Positions 44,811 through 51,244 of a stretch of DNA of 64,000 nt are shown here, piece by piece. Location of the stretch: NCBI GenBank assembly GCA_019112785.1, contig DXIQ01000027.1, positions 47,947 to 111,946 of the forward strand, given 5' to 3'. Every line of letters starts with the position of its first letter. The first letter of the stretch is position 1. The stretch comes from Candidatus Blautia stercorigallinarum (lineage in GTDB: Bacteria; Bacillota; Clostridia; Lachnospirales; Lachnospiraceae). The position numbers and the translations under genes were made by a program. The notes under the pieces are model-generated. The model was not told the DNA's origin. It saw nothing but the letters and a program-made list of their open reading frames with translations, and ran no database searches.

Positions 44811-45462
44811 ACTTCTCCCCCGCTTTCAGCTTTTCTTCAAACTGCCCATAAAAATCTTTGGTAAAATCCCAGGGTGCCAGAAAGAAATTCTTCAGGATAT
44901 ACATGGATATATTTTTTGCTTCTTCCGGATTCTGGAACTGTCCCAGGATTTTTTCCACTTTCTTTAAAAAGTTGTGCCAGGCCAGAACATAGGTCTCGTA
45001 TTTTTTCAGTTCCGGAGTATCCAGCCATTTACTGACTTTCACCTTGGTCTTAGGCTGTTTCGGACATTCATGGACCTGGAGAAAGTAATGAAATCCATTT
45101 TCTTCATAGATCCGTCCCAGAGGAAACATCCGGCAGAATCCCGGCCGGTAGGGATGAATACTGCACCTTCCTTCCGGATTAAGAAAGCTGCATCGTTCTC
45201 CGTCTCCGGTCATTTTCAGATTTGGAAGTATGACCCCGTCTACTACATTCAGTTCCAGACCATAGGTCAGAAGTTCCTGAAAGCTCTGGCCCAGACCTTC
45301 TTCCAGACGGAATACATCATAAGGGTCCAGGACCACCGATTTACCCATTTCTTTACAGCAGTCACAACATCCGCGGCAGTCGTCGCAGCCTGCCTTTACC
45401 ATATCTCTGGCCGTATACAGCTTTCCGTCGGAAACTTCCGCCAGATCGATCTCTCTTAACAT
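44800..45462 (-). CDS. YkgJ family cysteine-cluster protein
   Basis: 220 residues. The N-terminal KAGCDDCRGCCDCCKEMG (about 27-44) and the later GERCSFLNPEGRCSIHPYRPGFCRMFPLG (about 87-115, given in part) form the conserved cysteine cluster of the YkgJ group, thought to bind zinc or an iron-sulphur cluster. Function unknown. GAGGAG precedes the ATG. The gene ends in a TTTTTT run and TGA that overlap the beginning of the nucleotidyltransferase frame. Confidence 0.88.
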   Translation of the reverse strand: MLREIDLAEVSDGKLYTARDMVKAGCDDCRGCCDCCKEMGKSVVLDPYDVFRLEEGLGQSFQELLTYGLELNVVDGVILPNLKMTGDGERCSFLNPEGRCSIHPYRPGFCRMFPLGRIYEENGFHYFLQVHECPKQPKTKVKVSKWLDTPELKKYETYVLAWHNFLKKVEKILGQFQNPEEAKNISMYILKNFFLAPWDFTKDFYGQFEEKLKAGEKYFF

Positions 45463-45481
45463 ATATGTATTCTCCTCTGTC

Positions 45482-45700
45482 TTAATATTCTGTCTTGATC
45501 TCCTCCCGGGAGATTCCGTAAGTCTTCATAAACTCTTCCAGATCTCTGTCACTGCGGATGCAGCAGATGTCTTCGAATTTTCCTGTATCCATGTCCTTGA
45601 ATCCGGCAGTCTTTTCTCCCGTACAGATACTGGAACGTATTACCGGGATCTGTCTGCTCCTGTCAAAGGACAGATGCTTTTCCTTTTTCTTAAAAAACAT
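45482..45700 (-). CDS. Small conserved protein of unknown function
   Basis: 72 residues, beginning with a very basic MFFKKKEKHLSF and containing PVIRSSICTGEKTAGFKD and CCIRSDRDLEEFMKTYGI. Similar short proteins are widespread in Lachnospiraceae, sometimes labelled aspartate dehydrogenase without basis; the protein is too short for that enzyme and has no Rossmann motif. AGGAG nine bases before the ATG supports translation. It sits in a run of lineage-specific genes on the same strand. Confidence 0.75.
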   Translation of the reverse strand: MFFKKKEKHLSFDRSRQIPVIRSSICTGEKTAGFKDMDTGKFEDICCIRSDRDLEEFMKTYGISREEIKTEY

Positions 45701-45730
45701 ATTTCATTTCTCCTGCCCGATAGGGTAAAT

Positions 45731-46210
45731 TCATACTCTGTATTTCCAGTAATACAGTCCTTCTGTCCCTACCACCTTATCCAGCAGATCTCTCAAAGAT
45801 TCACTTTCATTATATACTGCAATACTGAGGACTCCCCCCGTAATGCTGATGATAGAGTTTTCCTTTCCCAGAAGGATATCTACCTGACCTTTTTTCTTCA
45901 TGATCACTCTCTTTAAGATCTTCACCAGGAGATCGCAGCGTTTTTCCTTCAGCCAGCCGCTCCGTTTCGGCTTCAGGGGAAGATATTCTTCCACATATAC
46001 TTCAAAGGGATAATAACAGATCACTTTCAGGATAATGGCAATGGCCTTGTCACAGAATTCCTGAAGCTGTTTGTCTTGAAGAAAATAGCTTTCCACTTCT
46101 TCAAAAATACTGTTGCCATGTTCTGCTACATGAGAGGGAAGAAAATCGATCACCCGGTAATCCTGAGAAAACAGAGAACTCAGTTTCTCACTTCTCTTTG
46201 TTTTGCTCAT
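45731..46210 (-). CDS. Uncharacterised protein
   Basis: 159 residues, mostly helical in the first 80 with no membrane segment, then a basic RCDLLVKILKRVIMKKKG stretch and a C-terminal part with VDILLGKENSIISITGG. I recognise no family. GGAGGAGG lies before the ATG, and the start overlaps the end of the upstream gene by 23 bases, so the two are co-translated. Confidence 0.65.
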   Translation of the reverse strand: MSKTKRSEKLSSLFSQDYRVIDFLPSHVAEHGNSIFEEVESYFLQDKQLQEFCDKAIAIILKVICYYPFEVYVEEYLPLKPKRSGWLKEKRCDLLVKILKRVIMKKKGQVDILLGKENSIISITGGVLSIAVYNESESLRDLLDKVVGTEGLYYWKYRV

Positions 46211-46502
46211 GTTCCTCTTCCTCCTCCATACTTGCTAAGAACATCTCATAAAAATCGTCTTCCCCTTCCAGCTTCGGAGAATTCTCTCCTCCGCCGTTGG
46301 TGCTCCTTTTCATTTCCGCATAAAATTCTTCTCCTGCAGTGACCAGTTCCATCTCATAGATCTCATAGCCCAGTTCCCTGCATTTTTTGCAAAAAGCCCC
46401 CAGAGGATTCTCTGCTTTTCTGGTTTCCAGAAGTTCCTTTCTGAGTTTTTCATCGCTCATAGCCTGTCTTTGCAGTTTATCTAATAATTCAATGGTATTC
46501 AT
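46188..46502 (-). CDS. Small acidic protein with a Nif11-leader-like N-terminus
   Basis: 104 residues. The N-terminal part, with MSDEKLRKELLE and FCKKCRELGYEIYEMEL, resembles the Nif11-like leader domain of some RiPP precursors, and a Gly-Gly-Gly stretch (TNGGG) follows near residue 72. The remainder is very acidic (EGEDDFYEMFLASMEEEEE) with no Cys, so it is not an obvious modified core, and no RiPP enzyme is adjacent. The start at 46502 follows GGAAGGGAG. The resemblance is weak; treat the protein as uncharacterised. Confidence 0.6.
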   Translation of the reverse strand: MNTIELLDKLQRQAMSDEKLRKELLETRKAENPLGAFCKKCRELGYEIYEMELVTAGEEFYAEMKRSTNGGGENSPKLEGEDDFYEMFLASMEEEEEHEQNKEK

Positions 46503-46568
46503 ATCTTTTGCTCCCTTCCTGTTAAGCAGACATCGTTTTCTGTCCGCATAAAATATGTGTTTTCCCAC

Positions 46569-46645
46569 TTTGGTATCATAGTTGGGGCAAAAGCCCCAAA
46601 CTATGATACCAAAGGATTGTTACGTGCTGCGCACTCTCACAATCC
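46569..46645. repeat. Two-hairpin intergenic repeat, copy 1
   Basis: The first stem pairs 46569-46588 with 46593-46613 (20 bp, one bulged A, loop AAAA) and contains GGTATCATAGTTGGGGC. The second pairs GGATTGT (46614-46620) with ACAATCC (46639-46645) around an inner GTGC/GCAC stem. A shortened, diverged relative with the same two-stem layout is found at 51087-51156, indicating a dispersed repeat family. Confidence 0.75.
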
Positions 46646-46664
46646 TCCCCAATATTCGCATATC

Positions 46665-46748
46665 GTGGGATATTCATCCCACTTTCATGCTCATATCGGA
46701 GCGGCTTCCAAAGTCATACACACACCTATGAGCAAGCTCATGTGTGTG
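46665..46748. repeat. Two further stem-loops in the hairpin tract
   Basis: GTGGGAT (46665-46671) pairs with ATCCCAC (46676-46682). Further right, CACACAC (46719-46725) plus ATGAGC (46728-46733) pair with GCTCAT (46736-46741) plus GTGTGTG (46742-46748), with a 2-base bulge. The second stem is followed on the plus strand by a short CCTTTT and could terminate transcription. Confidence 0.65.
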
Positions 46749-46803
46749 CAGACCTTTTAACCCTGGTATTATTATATAACACCCCCGGCAAAATTCCTAG
46801 CAA

Positions 46804-46854
46804 AAATGCAGCGTCCAAAGAAGTCTTTTTCGTTCTTCTTTGAACGCTGCATTT
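46804..46854. repeat. 20-bp inverted repeat
   Basis: Arms 46804-46823 and 46835-46854 (AAATGCAGCG at the left end) are complementary with a single C/A mismatch; the 11-base loop is T-rich. No open frame is associated with it. Confidence 0.7.
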
Positions 46855-46873
46855 CATAATGGAGTCAAAGACC

Positions 46874-46931
46874 CCCGCGGCAGTCGCCAAATGGACATGC
46901 CAGCATGTCCGCTTGGCTCGTTGCCCGCGGG
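46874..46931. repeat. Long GC-rich cruciform next to the FeoA-like gene
   Basis: The outer stem CCCGCGG (46874-46880) pairs with CCGCGGG (46925-46931). An inner stem joins GCCAA and GGACATGC (46886-46900) to GCATGTCC and TTGGC (46903-46917) with a 2-base loop. It lies 9 bases after the stop of the FeoA-like gene (minus strand) and may act as its terminator, though no T-run follows. Confidence 0.7.
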
Positions 46932-46940
46932 AATAAATCC

Positions 46941-47153
46941 TCATACCTTTATCCGGTCTGCGATTTCCTTTCCGATTGCCAGTCTCTTATCCCGGGCACC
47001 GATGATCACGCAGTCCTTGTGATTCTGGATCACCTGAACCTGGCTGCCCTCCTGGATCTGGTAACGCTTCATAAATTCCAGCACCTCAGGTATTCCGAAC
47101 ATCCATTTAATAGTGTAGCTTTCGCCACGCTTTGTCTGGGACAATGCCTGCAT
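46941..47153 (-). CDS. Stand-alone FeoA-like SH3-domain protein
   Basis: 70 residues. Segments ALSQTKRGESYTIKWM, FMKRYQIQEGSQVQVIQN and DKRLAIGKEIADRI match FeoA, the small cytosolic SH3-like partner of the ferrous-iron transporter FeoB. No feoB is nearby, so this may be a FeoA-like regulator with another partner. The start at 47153 is set by GGAGGGAGG eight bases upstream. It has a strong promoter and is probably transcribed alone. Confidence 0.8.
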   Translation of the reverse strand: MQALSQTKRGESYTIKWMFGIPEVLEFMKRYQIQEGSQVQVIQNHKDCVIIGARDKRLAIGKEIADRIKV

Positions 47154-47195
47154 AAGAATACCTCCCTCCGTTGTCAAGGCTGTTATCTTTCCTAT

Positions 47196-47225
47196 ATTCT
47201 AAAATGCCAGGTTTAGGTTAGTCAA
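47196..47225 (-). promoter_or_regulatory. Promoter of the FeoA-like gene
   Basis: TTGACT (47220-47225) and TAGAAT (47196-47201) on the minus strand, 18 bases apart, about 43 bases before the ATG at 47153. Confidence 0.65.
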
Positions 47226-47285
47226 CAGTAATCAAGTCCTTCCACATCCTGCTGCCTGCCTGAAAATTAAAATTTAAAACTCCTC

Positions 47286-49310
47286 TTAAAAGCATTGGTA
47301 GACGTACAATTCATGGAGAGCCCTGGTAGCACAGATATACTCTGCCTGGATCAGAAGAGGGGTTTTCTTTCTTCTTGCCAGCACAAATACCTGATCGAAC
47401 TCCAGTCCTTTTGCCAGATAAAAGGTAGTGACTGTCAGACCCTTTTTAAAGGAGGAGCTGTTTCTGTCCACGTAAGATGCCTGTATCCCTGTTTTTTTCA
47501 GGTACTCATAAACCTTCAGCGCTTCTTCCTCGCTCATAGTCAGCAGAGCGGCTGTCTCGTAACCCTGAGGACCCAGATTCAGATTCCTGCGGATCTCCTC
47601 TGCCGCCGCTTCTTTTCCATCCAGCACTTTCTCCTCCACTTCTTTTCCGTGGCGCTGGAAGATCTCCATATCCCGGATACCTGCAGTCCGATTGGCATAT
47701 TCTGCAATCTCCACTGTATTCCGATAACTTTTGTTCAGGATGATCTTCCGTATATCTTTTCCGAAAATACCCGGCAAAAATTCCAGAACGTCCTGGGTCT
47801 GCTCTTCCATGGTCTGGGCCCGGTCTCCCAGTATGGTCATTCTGCAGTTAAACATCTGCCGGAGGATCAGATACTGGAGATAGGAATAATCCTGCATCTC
47901 ATCTATGACCAGATGTTTGATATTTTTATGATCCCGGACCCTGCACAGCCTGTACTTCAGATACAGGAGAGGATACACGTCCTCATAGGCCAGCACCCTC
48001 TTTTCCTGAGGCACATCAGGAAGTGTGGGGTATCCGTTTTCTTCCAGGAATTTATTATAGATCTTATATAAATCTCTGGTCACATAAAGCTTCTGAAACT
48101 TTCTGGAAATAGTATCCAGGTCCTCTTCCGAAAGGGTGCAGTCATGAAGGGTTTCGTACTCATCTATAAAATATTCCATCACTGCGTCCATTCTGGACAA
48201 AAGCGGGATTTCCTGGAACTTAAAGTAAAACAGATGGATCAGCTCGTTTTCCGTCAACGTCAGCCCCCGGAATTCCACATCATGAAAAGTCATCAATTCA
48301 TCTTCCAGTAATGCAAGAAATCCCTCCGTCTGAGATACAAAAGTCTCGGACTGTTTTTCTTCCAGTCTTTTTTTCTGTTCCTGAGTGATCCCCTGCAATT
48401 CCAGCTCGATCTCATCATACCGGTCATGACAGTCTCTGATCGTGTCCCGCAGCTCCCGGTAGGCAAAAAGGTCAAAGCTCATTTCCTGGATATTTTCTTC
48501 TCCCAATTCCGGGAGAATATGGGAAATGTAATCTGAAAACACACTGTTTGGGGACAGGATCAGAACATCTGAAGACTTCAGGTTTTTCCGGTCGTGATAC
48601 AGCAGATATGCGATCCGATGAAGGGCAATAGACGTCTTTCCGCTTCCTGCAGATCCCTGGATCACCATGATCCTGTCTTTTGTGTTCCGGATAATGGCGT
48701 TCTGCTCTTTCTGTATGGTCCGAACAATATTTTTCAGCTGTACATCTCCGTTCCCGCCAAGCTCCGCTTTCAGGATCTCATCATCGATCTTCATATCGCT
48801 TTGAAATTCGTAGATCATCCGGCCGCCCCGTATCTTGTACTGCCATTTGGAAGTGATCTCCCCTTCCATAAGGCCAAGAGGCGCCTGGTAGGAAGCCGGG
48901 CCTTTATCAAAGTCATAAAACAAACCGCTTACCGGGGCCCGCCAGTCATAGATCAGAGGCATATGCCCTGCTTTCTGAGAAAAATTTCCAATCCCTATAT
49001 AAAACTTTTCTGCATCCTCTTCTCCTTCATAACGAAAGTCTACTCTTCCGAAAAAAGGAGAATCCAGCATTTTCTCCAGCCTGTGAAGATACGCCTGCTG
49101 CTCCTGGTTTGCATTGACCTGATGGAGCAGGGCCTGCTGATTGTCAAAATCTTCATAACCGTACTGATCCATCTCCGTATAGTTTTCCCAATAATACTCA
49201 TGCATCCCCTCAATATCTTTCTGTCCCTGGAGAATGGATTCTCTCACTTCTCCGATCCTCTCCTTCAGCTGTCCGGTTACTTTATCTAAATATCTTTTTC
49301 CTTCACTCAT
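47286..49310 (-). CDS. helD: UvrD/Rep-type helicase, HelD-like
   Basis: A superfamily 1 helicase of 674 residues. The N-terminal antiparallel coiled-coil region and the WRAPVSGLFYDFDKG segment are typical of HelD, which removes stalled RNA polymerase from DNA. Motif I is IQGSAGSGKTSIALHRIAYL, motif II LVIDEMQDYSYLQ, and motif III and later motifs follow, ending in FYLAKGLEFDQVFV and a C-terminal RALHELYVY. The start at 49310 follows AGAAGGTGA. A clear promoter and a structured leader lie upstream. Confidence 0.88.
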   Translation of the reverse strand: MSEGKRYLDKVTGQLKERIGEVRESILQGQKDIEGMHEYYWENYTEMDQYGYEDFDNQQALLHQVNANQEQQAYLHRLEKMLDSPFFGRVDFRYEGEEDAEKFYIGIGNFSQKAGHMPLIYDWRAPVSGLFYDFDKGPASYQAPLGLMEGEITSKWQYKIRGGRMIYEFQSDMKIDDEILKAELGGNGDVQLKNIVRTIQKEQNAIIRNTKDRIMVIQGSAGSGKTSIALHRIAYLLYHDRKNLKSSDVLILSPNSVFSDYISHILPELGEENIQEMSFDLFAYRELRDTIRDCHDRYDEIELELQGITQEQKKRLEEKQSETFVSQTEGFLALLEDELMTFHDVEFRGLTLTENELIHLFYFKFQEIPLLSRMDAVMEYFIDEYETLHDCTLSEEDLDTISRKFQKLYVTRDLYKIYNKFLEENGYPTLPDVPQEKRVLAYEDVYPLLYLKYRLCRVRDHKNIKHLVIDEMQDYSYLQYLILRQMFNCRMTILGDRAQTMEEQTQDVLEFLPGIFGKDIRKIILNKSYRNTVEIAEYANRTAGIRDMEIFQRHGKEVEEKVLDGKEAAAEEIRRNLNLGPQGYETAALLTMSEEEALKVYEYLKKTGIQASYVDRNSSSFKKGLTVTTFYLAKGLEFDQVFVLARRKKTPLLIQAEYICATRALHELYVYQCF

Positions 49311-49354
49311 GTATTCACCTTCTGTTGCCTTCAAATCTGTTACAATGAAACCTC

Positions 49355-49393
49355 CCCAGAGATCAGAACAGGATTGCCCTATCCGGCTCTGGG
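49355..49393 (-). promoter_or_regulatory. Leader hairpin of the helD-like gene
   Basis: CCCAGAG (49355-49361) pairs with CTCTGGG (49387-49393), with an inner GGAT/ATCC pairing. It lies in the predicted 5' leader between the promoter and the start codon. Its position suggests a possible regulatory role, but I match it to no known riboswitch. Confidence 0.4.
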
Positions 49394-49402
49394 TATCTGT
49401 TT

Positions 49403-49431
49403 ATTATATCCTATTTCTCTGTGTTTTCCAA
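49403..49431 (-). promoter_or_regulatory. Promoter of the helD-like gene
   Basis: TTGGAA (49426-49431) and a perfect TATAAT (49403-49408) are spaced by 17 bases on the minus strand, giving a leader of about 85 bases. Confidence 0.65.
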
Positions 49432-49551
49432 CCTTATGTTGTCCTAAAATTACAGTAGAAAAATTACAGTACAGGATCTTTCGGATCAGAAGGAAGACCT
49501 GCCCGCTCGTGCAGGCAGGTTGGTCGCCCGACCGGCGCACCGCACAAAAAA

Positions 49552-49695
49552 GGATGTCGCATTAGTCATATTTCAGGAATATTTATACATTTTATGCGAA
49601 TTTGTCGAGCATAGATTTGAGACTATAGGCTCAAAGCGGCGCAGACTGAGCAATAAAATGTATAAATATTCTCGATTATGATTAATGCGGCATCC
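49552..49695. repeat. 144-bp inverted-repeat element
   Basis: Left arm 49552-49595 and right arm 49653-49695 are nearly complementary over their whole 43-44 bases (GGATG at one end, CATCC at the other; the inner 19 bases, GAATATTTATACATTTTAT, match exactly). The 57-base centre contains a smaller TTTGAG/CTCAAA stem. The outline is that of a miniature inverted-repeat element or a long structured RNA. No target-site duplication is evident at the flanks. It lies 19 bases beyond the aldo/keto reductase stop. Confidence 0.8.
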
Positions 49696-49714
49696 TCCTC
49701 TTTCTGCTATATGA

Positions 49715-50731
49715 TCATTTTAAGAAGGTCTTATAATCCTCATAGTTCTTTGCCAGCAGATCCGGCGTATTCAGTCCATAAGGACATTTCTTCATACACT
49801 GGCCGCAGTGTTTGCAGTCTTCGATCTTTTTCATCTTTTCCTGCCATTCCGGTGAGAGCCATGCCTGCTGAGGTGCCCGGCGGAGCATAAGGCTCATTCT
49901 GGCACAGTTGTTGATCTCGATTCCTGCCGGACAGGGCATACAGTAACCGCAGCCTCTGCAGAAATCTCCGGACAATTCTTCTCTGTCTTTATCGATCACT
50001 GCCTGAAGTTCCTCTGACAGTTCCGGAGGACAGACCTGATAAGAAAGGAATTCATCCAGCTCTGACTCTCTCTGAATCCCCCAGATCGGAGCTACATGGG
50101 CAAACTGAGGCTGATCCATGTAGGCATAAGCACAGGCGGAATTGTGGATCAGTCCTCCTGAAAGAGCCTTCATGGCAATAAATCCCATATCTGCTTTCTT
50201 ACACATCTCTACGATTTCCAGATCCGCCGGGGCTGCCAGATAAGAAAACGGGAACTGAAGAGTCTCATAAAGACCTGATTCAATGGCTTCCTTTGCCACA
50301 GCGATCCTGTGATTAGTAATACCGATGTGACGGATCTTTCCCTGCTTTTTCGCTTCCAGAGCCGCCTCATAAAGGCCCGTGCCGTCTCCCGGCTTCGGAC
50401 AGAAGGCGGGATTATGGAACTGGTAGATATCTATATAATCTGTCTGGAGCATTTTCAGACTTTCCTCCAGATCTGTCCAGAAGTCTTCTGCATTCTGAGC
50501 CGCAGTCTTCGTGCTGATGATCAGTTTTTCCCGGATATAGGAAAAAGCTGCCCCAAGTTTCTCTTCGCTGTCTGAATAGGCTCTGGCTGTATCAAAATAA
50601 TTGATCCCGTTATAAAAGGCTTTCTGAAGAAGATAAACTGCCTCTGCTTTGGAAATCCTCTGGATCGGCAGAGCGCCGAATCCGTTTTTACTTACTTCAA
50701 TGCCTGTTTTTCCTAAAATGACTTTCTCCAT
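49715..50731 (-). CDS. Aldo/keto reductase with C-terminal [4Fe-4S] domain
   Basis: 338 residues. The first 250 form an AKR barrel (VILGKTGIEVSKNGFGALPIQ, then INYFDTARAYSDSEEKLG with the catalytic Asp and Tyr, then IRHIGITNHR). The C-terminal 90 residues carry CRGCGYCMPCP and CKHCGQCMKKCP, two cysteine clusters of ferredoxin type. Such fused reductases probably pass electrons from ferredoxin-like clusters to a carbonyl substrate that is unknown here. The start at 50731 is set by GGGGAGGGAAG. It follows a Dabb gene in the same operon. Confidence 0.92.
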   Translation of the reverse strand: MEKVILGKTGIEVSKNGFGALPIQRISKAEAVYLLQKAFYNGINYFDTARAYSDSEEKLGAAFSYIREKLIISTKTAAQNAEDFWTDLEESLKMLQTDYIDIYQFHNPAFCPKPGDGTGLYEAALEAKKQGKIRHIGITNHRIAVAKEAIESGLYETLQFPFSYLAAPADLEIVEMCKKADMGFIAMKALSGGLIHNSACAYAYMDQPQFAHVAPIWGIQRESELDEFLSYQVCPPELSEELQAVIDKDREELSGDFCRGCGYCMPCPAGIEINNCARMSLMLRRAPQQAWLSPEWQEKMKKIEDCKHCGQCMKKCPYGLNTPDLLAKNYEDYKTFLK

Positions 50732-50752
50732 GCTGTCTTCCCTCCCCGGCAT

Positions 50753-51055
50753 TTAGTCTTCATAATCCAGACATGCTCTTTCGGTGGTATAAGGACGCAC
50801 GTATGTATCTGCCACTTTTACATGTTCCGGATGAGAACCGTATACTTTAACATCCTCTGCCTTCTCCATAGTGGTTACCAGAGCCATATCATGAGTAGAA
50901 GAAGGAATAGGATCTGTAACAAAATCTACACTCAGAAGTCCGGGAACTTTTCCTACCAGGCTTTTCAGATTCTCCGCCATTGCTTTCTTTAATTCCGGTT
51001 TTTTACTTTCTTCAACTTCCGGTTTGAATTTCCACATAACAATATGATGTACCAT
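50753..51055 (-). CDS. Dabb (stress-responsive alpha/beta-barrel) protein
   Basis: A 100-residue ferredoxin-like dimeric barrel protein. MVHHIVMWKFKPEVEE and the LVTTMEKAEDVKVYGSHPEHVKVADTYVRPY region (in part) are diagnostic of the Dabb family. Its ligand is unknown. The start at 51055 lies behind GGGAGAGAG. It is 21 bases upstream of the aldo/keto reductase gene and presumably co-transcribed. Confidence 0.9.
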   Translation of the reverse strand: MVHHIVMWKFKPEVEESKKPELKKAMAENLKSLVGKVPGLLSVDFVTDPIPSSTHDMALVTTMEKAEDVKVYGSHPEHVKVADTYVRPYTTERACLDYED

Positions 51056-51086
51056 TTTACTCTCTCCCATCTTTTCTGTTTTTTAT

Positions 51087-51156
51087 GATGCCGGGGTCAG
51101 AGGCCCCAGACTGCGATACCCGGGGATTGTTCGGTGCTTCCCGTGCTCACAATTCC
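51087..51156. repeat. Two-hairpin intergenic repeat, copy 2
   Basis: Shares with the copy at 46569-46645 the GCCCCA...GATACC arm followed by GGATTGTT, a GTGC-containing loop and CACAAT(T)CC. The left arm of the first hairpin is shortened by several bases, and GATGCC stands where GGTATC would be expected. It lies in the leader region of the Dabb gene. Confidence 0.65.
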
Positions 51157-51183
51157 TAGCGTCTTTTATATTTTATAATAGAG

Positions 51184-51219
51184 AAAAGGAAGCTGTCAAT
51201 CATAAACCAAACAGCTTCC
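51184..51219 (-). terminator. Terminator of the sugar-kinase operon
   Basis: GGAAGCTG (51188-51195) pairs with CAGCTTCC (51212-51219); on the minus strand the stem is followed by TTTT. It lies 26 bases past the sugar-kinase stop codon. Confidence 0.75.
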
Positions 51220-51244
51220 CTTTCTTTGTCATGTAAGATAAAAT

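Larger units (their letters stand above)
46503..46940. other. Intergenic tract composed of hairpins
   Basis: About 440 bases without a supported gene. From 46569 to 46931 it is almost filled by at least six stem-loops, listed separately. It lies between the start of a minus-strand gene and the end of the FeoA-like gene. No T-run follows most of the stems, so they are not a simple set of terminators. Confidence 0.7.
49311..49714. other. Intergenic region between helD-like and aldo/keto reductase genes
   Basis: About 400 bases holding the helD promoter and leader hairpin (49355-49431), two small GC-rich hairpins (49498-49519 and 49522-49533) and the 144-bp inverted-repeat element at 49552-49695. 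No supported gene. Confidence 0.6.

Noticed and set aside
44643..44864. 73-codon plus-strand open frame across the nucleotidyltransferase N-terminus
   Set aside because: The minus strand codes for the GS...DxD domain over the same bases, so this frame is a shadow.
46569..46931. CRISPR array
   Set aside because: The stems are different from each other and not regularly spaced; there are no identical direct repeats with unique spacers and no cas genes.
46557..47022. Several 60-70 codon frames in the hairpin tract
   Set aside because: They are made of the repeat sequences themselves, with no ribosome-binding sites and no protein-like composition.
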